Part shown: one piece after another, positions 15,374-24,600 of the stretch
Layout of the letters: each line of letters starts with the position of its first letter
Position numbering within the stretch: the first letter of the stretch is position 1
Assembly (NCBI GenBank): GCA_934661755.1
Contig: CAKUJM010000031.1
Span: 1-31,677 of the forward strand
DNA: 31,677 nt
Direction: 5' to 3'
Source of the DNA: an uncultured Lentisphaeria bacterium
GTDB taxonomy: Bacteria > Verrucomicrobiota > Lentisphaeria > Oligosphaerales > Oligosphaeraceae
Program-made: the position numbers and the translations under genes
Notes under the pieces: generated by a model
Seen by the model: only the letters and a program-made list of their open reading frames with translations
Told to the model about the DNA's origin: nothing
Database searches by the model: none

Positions 15374-15448
15374 TGGCAATCCCAAGGAGAATCGAACTCC
15401 TATTTACAGGATGAGAACCTGTTGTCCTAACCGTTAGACGATGGGATC
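15374..15448 (-). tRNA. tRNA-Glu (anticodon CTC)
   Basis: A full 75-base cloverleaf can be drawn. The acceptor stem is GATCCCA with TGGGATT (one G-T pair at the end), then discriminator G and an encoded CCA. The D stem is GTCT/GGAC. The anticodon arm is ACAGG-TTCTCAT-CCTGT, giving anticodon CTC for codon GAG. The T arm is AGGAG-TTCGATT-CTCCT. Confidence 0.95.
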
Positions 15449-15474
15449 GCTGAAGATTTTTCGTAAGCGGGGTT

Positions 15475-15502
15475 AATTTAAGGCGTTTTTCGCGGATTGC
15501 AA
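15475..15502 (-). promoter_or_regulatory. Promoter of tRNA-Glu
   Basis: On the minus strand TTGCAA (15502-15497), 16-base spacer, TAAATT (15480-15475), about 26 bases before the tRNA 5' end. Confidence 0.5.
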
Positions 15503-15570
15503 ATGCGGCCTCGAAAAAAGTTGAAAGGTTTGGCCCAGGGCGCAAACCGCGGCCACTGATATTAAATTAT

Positions 15571-15600
15571 GCCGGAGTCCGTGAACCTGAATCCGTGAAG
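15571..15600. repeat. Remnant of the intergenic repeat family upstream of the 5' nuclease gene
   Basis: The stretch gccggagtccgtgaac followed by ctgaatccgtgaag brings together two copies of the TCCGTGA motif. Read in reverse, the first half resembles the element core (cacggactccgg) and the second half the element end (cacggattcag). The rest of 15601-15696 is a G-rich stretch without recognised signals. Confidence 0.4.
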
Positions 15601-15696
15601 CCGGTAATTTGCGTTACGCCAGGCCATGGGGGAGACCGGGGAGGGGGGGTGACCGGGGAAGGCCGCTTTCCCGCCCGAATGCCATTGGGAGTTTTC

Positions 15697-16629
15697 ATGC
15701 CATCCGTCCTTTTCATCGACGCCTATTCCCAGATCTACCGGATGTTCTTTGCCATCCGGGGATTGAGCGACCCCTCGGGTGCGCCGTGCAATGCCGTGTA
15801 TGGCATGGCGCGCCTCCTGCAGCAATTGCATGAGCATTATCCGACGGAGTATGGCGCGCTGGTGTTCGACAAGGGCAAATGCAGCCGGCGCACGGCGCTG
15901 CATCCGCTGTACAAGGCGCAGCGCCCGCCGATGCCGCCGCAGCTGCGCAGCCAGGTCGGACCGATCCGCCAATGGGCCGCGGCCTTTGGCTGGCGGCTGG
16001 TCGAGCGCGAAGGCGTGGAGGCCGACGACCTGATTTGCGGGATGACCCATGAGTGCCTCCCCTGCGATGAGCTGATTCTCACCAGCGACAAGGACATCGC
16101 CCAGCTGACGGCCCTGGAGGGCGTGCGCATCCTCAGCCGCGAATCCGGAAAGATCCCCTGGAGCGCCGACGGCGCGGATGCGGTGATGCGGAAATTCGGG
16201 GTGCCGCCGGAGCAGCTGCGGGATTATCTGGCCTTGATCGGCGACACTGCGGACAACATCCCCGGTCTGGGCGGGTGCGGTCCAAAGACGGCCGCCAGGC
16301 TGCTTTCGGAGTTCGGGTCGATCGATGGCGTCTACGCCAATCTGCAACAGGTCAGGCCGGCGAAATTGCAGGAGGCGCTGGCGGCCCAGCGCGCCGCGCT
16401 GGAACGCAATCGCTCGCTGATTGCGTTGGACCAGGCCCTGCCGGAGGACTGGTGCGGCATGGATGGCATCCGGCGAAAAGCGCCGGATTGGCGCGAGCTG
16501 AAAAAGCTGTCGGAGGACTTCGGCTTCAAGTCGATGGCGGGGTTCATCGCGGCCGGCGCGTCGGCATCCTCCGGAGTTTCCGCTGCCCCGGCCGCGCCAT
16601 CGGCGCCGCGGCAGCTCACCTTTTTCTGA
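15697..16629 (+). CDS. Stand-alone 5'-3' exonuclease (flap endonuclease, Pol I 5'-nuclease-like)
   Basis: The 310-residue protein matches the 5'-nuclease domain of DNA polymerase I but has no polymerase. Metal-binding acids are seen as FIDAY (Asp8), VFDKGK (Asp58), EGVEADDLI (Glu108, Asp110, Asp111), TSDKD (Asp131, Asp133) and GDTADNIPG (Asp183, Asp186). They are followed by the helix-hairpin-helix GLGGCGPKTAARLL (190-203). It would remove 5' flaps and RNA primers. The start MPSVLFIDAY is chosen for the first beta strand and for GGGAG six bases upstream; an ATG at 15595 adds only intergenic sequence. After the nuclease comes an Ala/Ser/Pro-rich linker (about 286-304) and the extreme C-terminus RQLTFF, which resembles a beta-clamp-binding motif. 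Confidence 0.88.
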   Translation: MPSVLFIDAYSQIYRMFFAIRGLSDPSGAPCNAVYGMARLLQQLHEHYPTEYGALVFDKGKCSRRTALHPLYKAQRPPMPPQLRSQVGPIRQWAAAFGWRLVEREGVEADDLICGMTHECLPCDELILTSDKDIAQLTALEGVRILSRESGKIPWSADGADAVMRKFGVPPEQLRDYLALIGDTADNIPGLGGCGPKTAARLLSEFGSIDGVYANLQQVRPAKLQEALAAQRAALERNRSLIALDQALPEDWCGMDGIRRKAPDWRELKKLSEDFGFKSMAGFIAAGASASSGVSAAPAAPSAPRQLTFF

Positions 16630-16642
16630 TGCGTGAACTAAG

Positions 16643-16711
16643 GCACGGCGTCCCGTGAATCCATGGCGTTCCCACGCATTTTCTGGTCAGTTTGACTTGA
16701 AAATGGCTGCG
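16643..16711 (+). repeat. Intergenic repeat element, second subtype, partial
   Basis: The first 26 bases match the left end of the element at 7433-7558 and its flank with about two differences (shared ccgtgaatccatggcgt). Weaker similarity continues to an AAATGGCT motif at about 16702-16709. No right-hand inverted end is visible. It begins about 13 bases past the nuclease stop. Confidence 0.45.
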
Positions 16712-16757
16712 GGGGCTCTCAATGGAGCTGCGGGAGGCCATGCCAGGGTACGAAATC

Positions 16758-18923
16758 ATGTCCAGGCTTAAGTTTCAAATCAGTGGAATGAGCTGCGCAG
16801 TCTGCCAGGCCCATGTCCAGAAGGCGGCAGCCGGAGTGCCGGGGGTGTCCAGCGCGGAAGTCAACCTGATGCTCAAGACCCTCGTGGTCGAGTTTGACCG
16901 CGGGGGCGCAGTCTCGCCGGACGCGGTGATCGCGGCGGTGAAGGCCGCCGGCTTCGGTGCCAAGTTGGTGGCAAATGAGGATGACGCCGCCGCCGCGCGC
17001 CAACCCGGCGAGGATGCGGAATGCGCCGCATTGAGGCGGCGGTTCTGGCTTTCGCTGGTTTTCATGCTGCCGCTGGCGTACGTGGCCATGCACGGGATGT
17101 TCGGCATGCCGCTCTGGGCGGCAGTGGACCGACCGCTGTGCCAGCTGCTTCTGCTTGTGCCCGTGCTTTGGCTCAACCGTGCCTTCTTTGTGCAGGGATG
17201 GCGTAGCCTGTGGCGAATGGCGCCGACCATGGACTCGCTGGTGTCATTGGGAACGGGCGCCGCCGTGGCATACAGCCTGGCGATGATGGCCCGGGGCGGC
17301 GGCGACTGCTATTTTGATTCCGCCGGGATGATCCCGACGCTGATAACCTTCGGCAAATGGCTGGAGACGCGGGCGCGCCGCCATACCCGCGACGCCATTG
17401 GCAAGCTGATGGACCTGGCGCCCAAAAAAGCGGTCCGGATCGAGAATGGCCGCGAACAGACGGTTCCGGTGGAGGAATTGCGGGAAGGCGACGAGGTCCT
17501 GGTCAGCCCCGGCTGCGCCATCCCGGTCGATGGCGTGGTGGTGTCGGGGATCTCCACGGTGGATCAGTCCGCAATCACCGGTGAGCCGATCCCGGTCGAT
17601 GTCGTCGTCGGCAGCCGGGTTGCCGGCGCCACTGTCAATTGCTCCGGCGCCATCCACGTGCGGGCCACTGCGGTGGGCGCGAAGACCACGTTGGCAAGGA
17701 TCATCGCGCTGGTGGAGGAGGCCGGCAGCAGCCGTGCGCCGATCGCGCGGCTGGCGGACCGGGTCTGCGCCGTATTCGTCCCCGCGGTGATCTGCCTGGC
17801 GGCCATCACCGCAGTCGCCTGGCTGGCCGGGTCTGGCGGAGTGTCGGCGGCGCTTGAGCATGCCATCGCGGTGCTGGTGATAAGCTGCCCCTGCGCCTTG
17901 GGGCTGGCCACGCCGGTGGCGATCATGGCGGGAACGGGACGCGCCGCGCAATTGGGGCTGCTCTTCAGGAATGCCACGGCGCTGGAGGAGCTGAGCAATG
18001 TCAACACGGTGGTGCTGGACAAGACCGGCACGCTGACCAACGGGCGGCCGGAGGTGGTCGCGATGGAGCTGAAGACCGATGACGCATTGGAGATTGCCGC
18101 CGCGATTGAACGGGAAAGCCAGCATCCGCTGGCGCAGGCAATCGTCAGCCAGGCCCGAAGCCGGGGCATCGGCGAATTGCCGCAACCTGACGAGGTGGTG
18201 GCAGTGCCGGGGCAGGGCGTGCGGGCGCGTCTGGCGGGCCGCCAGTACCTGATTGGCAATGCCCGGATGGCCGCGGCCGCCGGCGTGGCGGTGCCTGACA
18301 AGGTGTCGCCGGAAACCACTGCGCTCTATCTGGCCGGCGGCGGACGGCTGCTTGGCTGCTTCTACCTGGCTGATGCCGCGCGGCCGGAGAGCGCGGCGGC
18401 GGTGGCGGCCATGAACCGCGTCCATCTGGAGACGGTGATGCTCACCGGTGACAATGCCGGAAGCGCGGAGGCCGTCGCCCGCAGCTGCGGAATCGACAAG
18501 TGGAAGGCGGGGTTGCTGCCGGAGGAAAAGGTCGCGGCCATAAGGCAGCTGCGCGCGGAGGGGCGGCGGGTGGCCATGGTCGGGGATGGCATCAATGACG
18601 CGCCGTCGCTGGCCAGCGCCGATGTCGGCGTCGCCATTGGCGCCGGCACCGACATTGCCATCGAGGCCGCGGATGTGGTGCTTGCCCGCTCGCGCCTGGA
18701 TGATGTGGTGACGGCTTGGCGGCTGTCCTGCGCCGTCATGCGCATCATCCGCCAGAACCTCTTCTGGGCATTCGCCTACAATGCGCTATGCCTGCCGCTG
18801 GCGGCCGGGGTGTTCGAAACCTGGACCGGCTGGTCGATCCGGCCGGTCTTCGCCGCGCTGGCAATGTCGTGCAGCTCGATTTGCGTCGTATCCAATGCAT
18901 TGCGCCTGCGCTGGTTCAAGTAG
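16758..18923 (+). CDS. copA: Copper-exporting P1B-type ATPase
   Basis: The protein (721 residues from this start) has one N-terminal heavy-metal-associated domain with GMSCAVC (Cys13, Cys16). Membrane helices follow, then the TGEP actuator motif (SAITGEP), the transport motif CPC (377-379, in SCPCALGLATP) and the phosphorylated Asp421 in DKTGTLT. Next come HP (His456) in the nucleotide domain and GDGINDAP near residue 608. The end, with MSCSS and NALRL, is typical for the P1B-1 class, which exports Cu(I). Three in-frame starts are possible: 16722, 16740 and 16758. The last opens the metal domain directly and has CAGGG nine bases upstream; the first two have poorly placed ribosome sites. No CopZ chaperone or copper regulator is adjacent. 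Confidence 0.92.
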   Translation: MSRLKFQISGMSCAVCQAHVQKAAAGVPGVSSAEVNLMLKTLVVEFDRGGAVSPDAVIAAVKAAGFGAKLVANEDDAAAARQPGEDAECAALRRRFWLSLVFMLPLAYVAMHGMFGMPLWAAVDRPLCQLLLLVPVLWLNRAFFVQGWRSLWRMAPTMDSLVSLGTGAAVAYSLAMMARGGGDCYFDSAGMIPTLITFGKWLETRARRHTRDAIGKLMDLAPKKAVRIENGREQTVPVEELREGDEVLVSPGCAIPVDGVVVSGISTVDQSAITGEPIPVDVVVGSRVAGATVNCSGAIHVRATAVGAKTTLARIIALVEEAGSSRAPIARLADRVCAVFVPAVICLAAITAVAWLAGSGGVSAALEHAIAVLVISCPCALGLATPVAIMAGTGRAAQLGLLFRNATALEELSNVNTVVLDKTGTLTNGRPEVVAMELKTDDALEIAAAIERESQHPLAQAIVSQARSRGIGELPQPDEVVAVPGQGVRARLAGRQYLIGNARMAAAAGVAVPDKVSPETTALYLAGGGRLLGCFYLADAARPESAAAVAAMNRVHLETVMLTGDNAGSAEAVARSCGIDKWKAGLLPEEKVAAIRQLRAEGRRVAMVGDGINDAPSLASADVGVAIGAGTDIAIEAADVVLARSRLDDVVTAWRLSCAVMRIIRQNLFWAFAYNALCLPLAAGVFETWTGWSIRPVFAALAMSCSSICVVSNALRLRWFK

Positions 18924-18949
18924 CGTCGGCATGGACGGCGCCACTCCGG

Positions 18950-19050
18950 ACGGCTCCGCGCCGGAACGGGGAACCGTGGGCGTGCCGGGAGTGTGTGACC
19001 GGAAAATGACGAAATCATGGCGCAAAAAGAACCAACTCCACGAATCCAGG
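18950..19050 (-). repeat. Intergenic repeat element, copy 3 (reverse orientation)
   Basis: Read on the minus strand from 19050, the sequence cctggattcgtgga, ttttgcgccatgatttcg and cggtcacacactcccggcacgc (19002-18980) follows the same order as copies at 1486-1607 and 7671-7780. The distal end is degraded and its limit near 18950 is a guess. It lies between copA and ribB. No FMN riboswitch is visible in this gap. Confidence 0.5.
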
Positions 19051-19083
19051 AGATCAACATCCAGAACCATAAAGGCCACTAAA

Positions 19084-19692
19084 ATGTTTGTTTCTGTAGA
19101 AGAAGCCATCCAGGCAATTGCCGACGGCCAGATCATCATCCTGACGGACGACGAGTCGCGCGAGAATGAGGGCGATCTGGTCTGCGCCGGCATCCATGCC
19201 GATCCCCAGACTGTGAATTTCATGATCACCCAGGCCCGCGGGCTGCTTTGCGCAGTGGTCGGCCCGCAGGTCGCCGCGCGCCTGGCGCTGCGACAGCCTG
19301 CCGGCAACCACGATCCGCGGGGGACGGCGTTCACCCAAAGCATCGATGCGATTGCGGGAAATACCACCGGTGTGTCCGCCTTCGACCGCGCCAACACCAT
19401 CGCCACCATGGTGCGGCCGGACAGCGCACCCGGGGATTTCTACTCCCCGGGGCATCTGTTCCCGCTGATCGCCCGCCAGGGCGGAGTGCTGGAGCGCGAT
19501 GGCCATACCGAGGGAATCTACGACCTGGTGCGCCTGGCCGGCCTGCCGCCGGTCGGAGTGCTCTGCGAAAAGGTCAAGGAGGACGGCACGATGGCGCGCA
19601 TGGCGGATCTGGAGGCCTTCAGCCGCGAGTACCGCCTGAAGATGTGCTCCGTGGCCGCAATCATCGAATATCGCCGCCGTACCGGCAAGTAG
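19084..19692 (+). CDS. ribB: 3,4-dihydroxy-2-butanone 4-phosphate synthase
   Basis: RibB converts ribulose 5-phosphate to the four-carbon unit of riboflavin. The 202-residue protein has the active-site block DDESRENEGDLV (about residues 22-33), TTGVSAFDRANTI, the metal/substrate segment GHLFPLIARQGGVLERDGHTE and LAGLPPVGVLCE. It lacks the GTP cyclohydrolase II half found in RibBA fusions. The start MFVSVEEAI is chosen because it opens the conserved domain with AAAGG upstream; longer starts run back through the repeat into copA. The WaaG-like gene starts 12 bases after its stop, so the two are probably co-transcribed. No other riboflavin gene is in the window. Confidence 0.94.
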   Translation: MFVSVEEAIQAIADGQIIILTDDESRENEGDLVCAGIHADPQTVNFMITQARGLLCAVVGPQVAARLALRQPAGNHDPRGTAFTQSIDAIAGNTTGVSAFDRANTIATMVRPDSAPGDFYSPGHLFPLIARQGGVLERDGHTEGIYDLVRLAGLPPVGVLCEKVKEDGTMARMADLEAFSREYRLKMCSVAAIIEYRRRTGK

Positions 19693-19704
19693 CCCGGAAA
19701 TCCA

Positions 19705-20841
19705 ATGCGACTGTTCATCTCGCTGTTCAAGTACTTCCCCTATGGCGGCTTGCAGAAGGACACCCTGCGTTTCGCCGGCGAAGCCGCCCGGCGCGGCCAT
19801 GAAGTGACGATATTTGTCACCTCGTGGACGGGCGCGATGCCTGGCATCGCCGGCATCCGGGTGGAAATCGCGCCGCGGCTGCGCGCCTGGACCAACACCG
19901 GCCGGATGGATGAGTTCGGGAAGGCGGCGTGCCGGCGTCTTGCCGGAGGGGGATTCGATGTCACTTTGGCGATGAACCGCCTGCCGGGGCATGATTTCTA
20001 TTTTGCGGCCGACAGCTGCATGAAGCGCTATCTCCCGCAGCACCATTGCCGGCTGTGGCGGTGGCTGTCGAGACGCTGCCATGCCATCTTGCGTCAGGAG
20101 GCCGCAATCTTCGCCCCGCCATCGCGGACGCGGGTGCTCTACATTGCGGATGCGCAACGCGAGGAATTCGCCGCCGAGTATGCTGTCGAACCGGAGCGGC
20201 TGATCGCGCTGCCGCCGGGAATGGACGAGGCCTGCCTGCCGCCGGCGTCCGCGGAGGCGCGTCTTGCCATTCGGCGCCGTTGCCGGGAAACGCTGAAAAT
20301 CGCCGACGGGCAACTGCTGTTGATCACGGCCGGGAATTCGTTTGTCCGCAAGGGGATGGATCGGGTGGTCGCGGCGCTGTCGGCGTTGCCGCCGCAATGG
20401 CGCCGCCGATGCCGGGTCTGCCTGGTGGGCGGATTTGACGAATGCGCGGCGAAAAAAAGCATCCGCCGCCATGGACTGCCTGACGACGCCGTGATTTGCC
20501 TGCCCGCCCGGCCGGACATCGGTGAATTGCTGCTGGCGGCGGATCTGATGGTTCATCCCGCCCGCGAGGAGGGCACGGGAACTGTCCTGGTCGAGGCATT
20601 GGCCAACGGGCTGCCGGTGGTCTGCACCGCGCTGTGCGGCTTCAGCCCGTATGTCGCATCTTCCGGCGGAATTGCGCTGCCGTCGCCTTTTTCCCAGCCG
20701 GAGCTGAATGAGGCGGTGGAGCGCGCCCTGGAATGCCTTCCCCGGTTGCACGAACATGCCGCCGGATATGCCGCCACCCAGGATTTCTGCGCACGATCAA
20801 GGGCTGCCATCGACATAATGGAGGCGTCATGCCGCAAATGA
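19705..20841 (+). CDS. waaG: WaaG-like glycosyltransferase (GT4 family), lipopolysaccharide core
   Basis: The 378-residue protein resembles E. coli WaaG closely by memory along its length: KYFPYGGLQKDTLRFA (residues about 9-24), GHEVTIFV, FYFAADSC, LPPGMDE, then the C-terminal Rossmann half with RKGMDRVVAALSALP, LLLAADLMVHPAREEGTG and LVEALANGLPVV. The Glu pair in REEGTGTVLVEA is the GT4 nucleotide-sugar site. WaaG adds the first glucose to the heptose region of the LPS core at the inner membrane face. Here the acceptor and donor may differ, since core structures of this group are little known. The kinase gene follows with overlap, which supports an LPS role. Confidence 0.85.
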   Translation: MRLFISLFKYFPYGGLQKDTLRFAGEAARRGHEVTIFVTSWTGAMPGIAGIRVEIAPRLRAWTNTGRMDEFGKAACRRLAGGGFDVTLAMNRLPGHDFYFAADSCMKRYLPQHHCRLWRWLSRRCHAILRQEAAIFAPPSRTRVLYIADAQREEFAAEYAVEPERLIALPPGMDEACLPPASAEARLAIRRRCRETLKIADGQLLLITAGNSFVRKGMDRVVAALSALPPQWRRRCRVCLVGGFDECAAKKSIRRHGLPDDAVICLPARPDIGELLLAADLMVHPAREEGTGTVLVEALANGLPVVCTALCGFSPYVASSGGIALPSPFSQPELNEAVERALECLPRLHEHAAGYAATQDFCARSRAAIDIMEASCRK

Positions 20842-21626
20842 GGCCATTTTGCCGGGATGGATGGCAGGGGGTTGTCGCCGATACGTTCATTCCGCCGGAG
20901 GATCTGGATCGATGGATCGGAATGCTGGTCGAACAGGCCGCCATCCGATATCCGTCGCGGGCGATTGCACCATGCGTATGCGATGACGGCATCCGCTGCT
21001 ACGCCAAGATCCTGTTCGGGCTGGGTGATCATCCCCATGCGATCAAGCCGGCGCTCAAATGGCGGTTGCGGCCATCCCGGGCGCTGAGGGTCGCGGCGGT
21101 TTCCGCGGCGATGGCGGCGGCCGCAATCCCCTGCGCCACCGTGGTTCTGGCGGCGCGAAAACGCCCGTGGCGGCCGTTGGGATGGCCGACCGACCTTGTC
21201 GTGACTTGCGAAGTGGCGGGAAAATCGTTGCGGCAGGAGTTCAAACGGCTTCATGAACAGTCCGGAAGCCCCGAAGAAGTCCGGCGGCTGCTCGCGATGG
21301 CCGCCAGGGCCATCGCCGGATTGCATCTGGCGTCATTCGTCCACGGCGACTGCCAGCCGGGCAATTTGTTCCTGGATGAAGGGCGGGAAGGTGCGCCGAT
21401 TGCCTTCATCGACAACGACCGCACCATCCGGTCGCATGCGCTCCTCCGGCGCTGGCAGGAGAAGCGCAACCTGGTCCAATTCGGCTTCGGGCTGATGGCA
21501 AGGCAGTTCGTCACTCCGGAGGAATGGCACTATTTCCTGGAATGCTATGCCCATGATCGCGGCGTGCCGCCAGCGCCGCTGCGGGAGGCGGTCGATCCCG
21601 CCCTGGAACGACGGCTTCGCCAATAG
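20829..21626 (+). CDS. WaaP/RfaP-like lipopolysaccharide core sugar kinase
   Basis: The 265-residue protein has the protein-kinase-like core of LPS kinases: an ATP-site lysine region (IRCYAKILFG), a catalytic loop FVHGDCQPGNLFL (about 170-182, with HGD and Asn) and a metal-binding FIDNDR (about 193-198). Such enzymes phosphorylate heptose or Kdo in the inner core, stabilising the outer membrane. The gene overlaps the glycosyltransferase gene by 13 bases. The ATG at 20829 has GGAGG four bases upstream; an ATG at 20838 forms an ATGA with the previous stop and is the alternative start. The exact sugar cannot be read. Confidence 0.82.
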   Translation: MPQMRPFCRDGWQGVVADTFIPPEDLDRWIGMLVEQAAIRYPSRAIAPCVCDDGIRCYAKILFGLGDHPHAIKPALKWRLRPSRALRVAAVSAAMAAAAIPCATVVLAARKRPWRPLGWPTDLVVTCEVAGKSLRQEFKRLHEQSGSPEEVRRLLAMAARAIAGLHLASFVHGDCQPGNLFLDEGREGAPIAFIDNDRTIRSHALLRRWQEKRNLVQFGFGLMARQFVTPEEWHYFLECYAHDRGVPPAPLREAVDPALERRLRQ

Positions 21627-21662
21627 CTTGCTTCCCCCGCGGCGGAACACGCGATGGCGTGG

Positions 21663-24600
21663 CTATGGCGTCGGGCGGTAGATGCTTTGCAGGCTGTAGC
21701 TGCGACCAGCCAGAAAGCGGTTCAGCCGTGACTCGTAGTGATATGGCCCCTCTTCGGCCAGATCGATTGCCTCCAGGAACACTCGGTTGCTGAGAAGGCC
21801 GCTGCGCCAATGGCCGAGGGCGTTGGCGGCTTCGCCGCGGTCGACTTCAAAATCGCGGTTGCTGTCGACGATATGGCACATGGCCAGGCTCTCCAGCGGG
21901 GAGTAGTTGCGCACGAACGGGTACATTCCATGTCCGCTGATGGTCACCAGCGGCGTCCATTTGCTGAAATCGAAGCCGTCTTCGCACTGGACCAGCAAGT
22001 CGAAGGTGATGGTTTCGCCCAGGTCGAGGACGTCGTCGCGGTTGCCGATGCTGCGCAGCTGGGAGGTGAGCTGTCCGGTGAGCTCGGCGGCGGAGGTGAG
22101 TACCGTGATGCCGCTGTCAATCTTGGAGTCATATCTGGCGGACAGCGGGGGGAACATATAGCAGTCGTACATGTATACCCCGAGGGCGATGTACATCTTT
22201 TCTGGATCCGCATACCACTGGTCCAGCTCCTCCGGGGTGGTGCCGGTGATTTCATCCGGGAAGGTGGTCTGAAAATGGAACTTGGTTTCCTTGGTGCGCC
22301 TGAATGGCACATAGTGGCAGGTGAGACGCACCCGGCGCCGTCTGCCGTTCTGCTCGATGATTTCCAGGTTGTCCCAACGGCAGAGGGTGTTCTCCATCGG
22401 GATGGTGCTGAAGGTGAAGTCGCGGGCCTTGTACGTGCCATGCAGACGGTATTCCGGGCCGCCTGTCGACGGAGTGGTGCGTATCCCCTTGGAGAGCTCG
22501 TCGTGGTTCTCGAAGAAGAGCGATCTGATGTAGTAGACGCCGTCGGCGCCGAATTCGCGGATCTTGGTGCCGTCGAAGCGGATCTTGACGGTCTGGACGC
22601 CGCCGGCCTCGATGCAGTCCTTGAGGATGACCTGGCAGGGCAGTGACCGGCAGATCGGGTTGCGGTCCTGGTCGAGCAGGGTGGCGTAGGCATTGTAGGT
22701 TCCGGCGCACCCCGGGGCGACCATGACATCGAATTCCACCGCCAGGTATTCGTAGGCGGGCTGCTCCTCCGCAGAGAGTTCCTCCATGTAATCCCGGTTC
22801 AGCCGGACCACCTGCAGCGGCTGGGGTGCGAAGGCATCGGCATTCAATTCCGGAGTCGGATGCTGTGAGCCATCGCGCAGGATGGTGGCGAACACCGCAT
22901 TGTCGCCGGAATCGTATTTCAGCTCAAGATTGCGCAGGGTGTAGCATCCGTCCTCGCCGCATTTGTAGAGCGGTGCGGCCTTGAACTCCAGCCGGAATTT
23001 CCGGAGGACGCCAAGGTCGTCATCGCCAACCTCGATGATGCTGGTCTGCCTGGTGACCTTGCGGCCGTCCGGCGAATACAGGTCGCCGGTAAGCAAATAC
23101 CTGCCAGGGCGGGTGACGGGGGTGGATATGGTGGCATTCAATGCAGTGGCGATCCGCCTTGCCGGATCGATGGCGATCTCGAATTCGGGCGCGCCCAGCT
23201 CAATCCCGCAATTTTCGGCGGTGCGATCGCAGGAAGTGACAATCAGCGAGCAATGCATTTGCTGCCTGATGCCGTTGAAGGTGCCATTCATGTAGACGTA
23301 TGCCTGGTATCTGCCGTCTTCATCCGGGGCATGCTGCGCCTCGTACCAGCCGTCCTGGACGGGACGCATGGCGATTTTGGCGGCCGGAGCGGTGAAATCC
23401 ACGGCGCCTTCGGATCCTTCCCGGTATAGCTGGAGCTCAAATTCCGGCGGCGGATCCATGGCCATGCCCTCGGTGCCGGCCAGTCGGGCGCGGATGACGA
23501 TGGCTTTATGGGCAAGGCTCCCGCCGGCCTCCTCGATTCGCAGCTCGAGCAAAGTGCCGGTGTTGGTCAGGACCGGACAGGCGAAATAACGGCTGCCGTT
23601 GCCATCCTGATCCTCGTCATGCTCCTGCTCCGCGGCGTATTTCAGTCCGATGGTGCTGGCCGGGATGTCGTATCGCAGCTGATAGATGCCGTCGGGGCAC
23701 TCTTCCGGCAATTCGGCGACATGCATCTCCAGTCCCAGCGCATCGATTGGCACATAGGTCAATTTCACGAACTGGTCGCCATTGGGCGCCAGCAGGGTGG
23801 CAACTGCGTCCTGCGGCAGTCCGAAGACGCAGATTTCCCCGCCGCCGGCCTTGATAAGCCCGATGGGCGTGCAGACGCTTTTTCCCGGTTCGACCGGGAT
23901 GCCGGAATAGCTGACGTCCCGCGAGGCGGAAGCGTGCCCCTCCGGCGATTCGTAGTTCGGAACCAGTTCGTCGATCCAGCCGCCGCGGCCTTCCGCCGCA
24001 TCATCGCCCATGCCCTCGCCTTCCGCATCCTCCGCCGATGGCGCACCCCGCAAGGCAGGGATTTCATGGCCGATTTCATGCTCCAGCTCGGACGACTCCG
24101 GCAGTTCGCGCAGGCGCTGGTTCAAGAGCGCCATCACCCGCGGGGCGCCGCCATTGACGATGGCGGAGTGATCCAATTTGGGAAACGCGGCGCTTTCACG
24201 AAGCGGAGACGCCGCCATCATGGTGCCGATGGCGTCGGCGCTGGCAACCGTGACAATGCCGTCGCCATTCTTGTTGCGGTCGTCGACAGTGTCATCGTGT
24301 CCATAGCATACCCTGCCGCTGTAATAGTATGACGAGCCGCGGCGATTGCGCATCCGCCCGATGAGGGTGTGCACTTGCGCCAGCGGATTCCTGAACCTTT
24401 CATTCAGCAGCCTGCATGACTCCAGCCGCAGCGACTGCAAAGCGCGGTTGTCCGCAGTGGCAATCGGGGAAAAACTGGGGGCGATTCCTGCCAGCCGCCT
24501 TTCCGCCCAGTTCCTGGGGTTCGCCACCACATCGGCCAGCCGGCTGCCGCCGTTCGGGGTGGCAATCTGCAGCACATTCTGCACGAACTTGCATCCCCGG

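Noticed and set aside
17244..18425. 393-codon minus-strand open frame opposite the copper ATPase
   Set aside because: The ATPase motifs on the plus strand are complete; the antisense product is low-complexity Arg/Gly/His-rich.
18924..19083. Possible FMN riboswitch upstream of ribB
   Set aside because: None of the conserved RFN-element blocks could be found; most of the gap is a copy of the intergenic repeat.
19054..20757. 567-codon minus-strand open frame across ribB and the WaaG-like gene
   Set aside because: It overlaps two well-supported plus-strand genes end to end, is Arg/Gln/His-rich like other shadows here, and shows no family motif.
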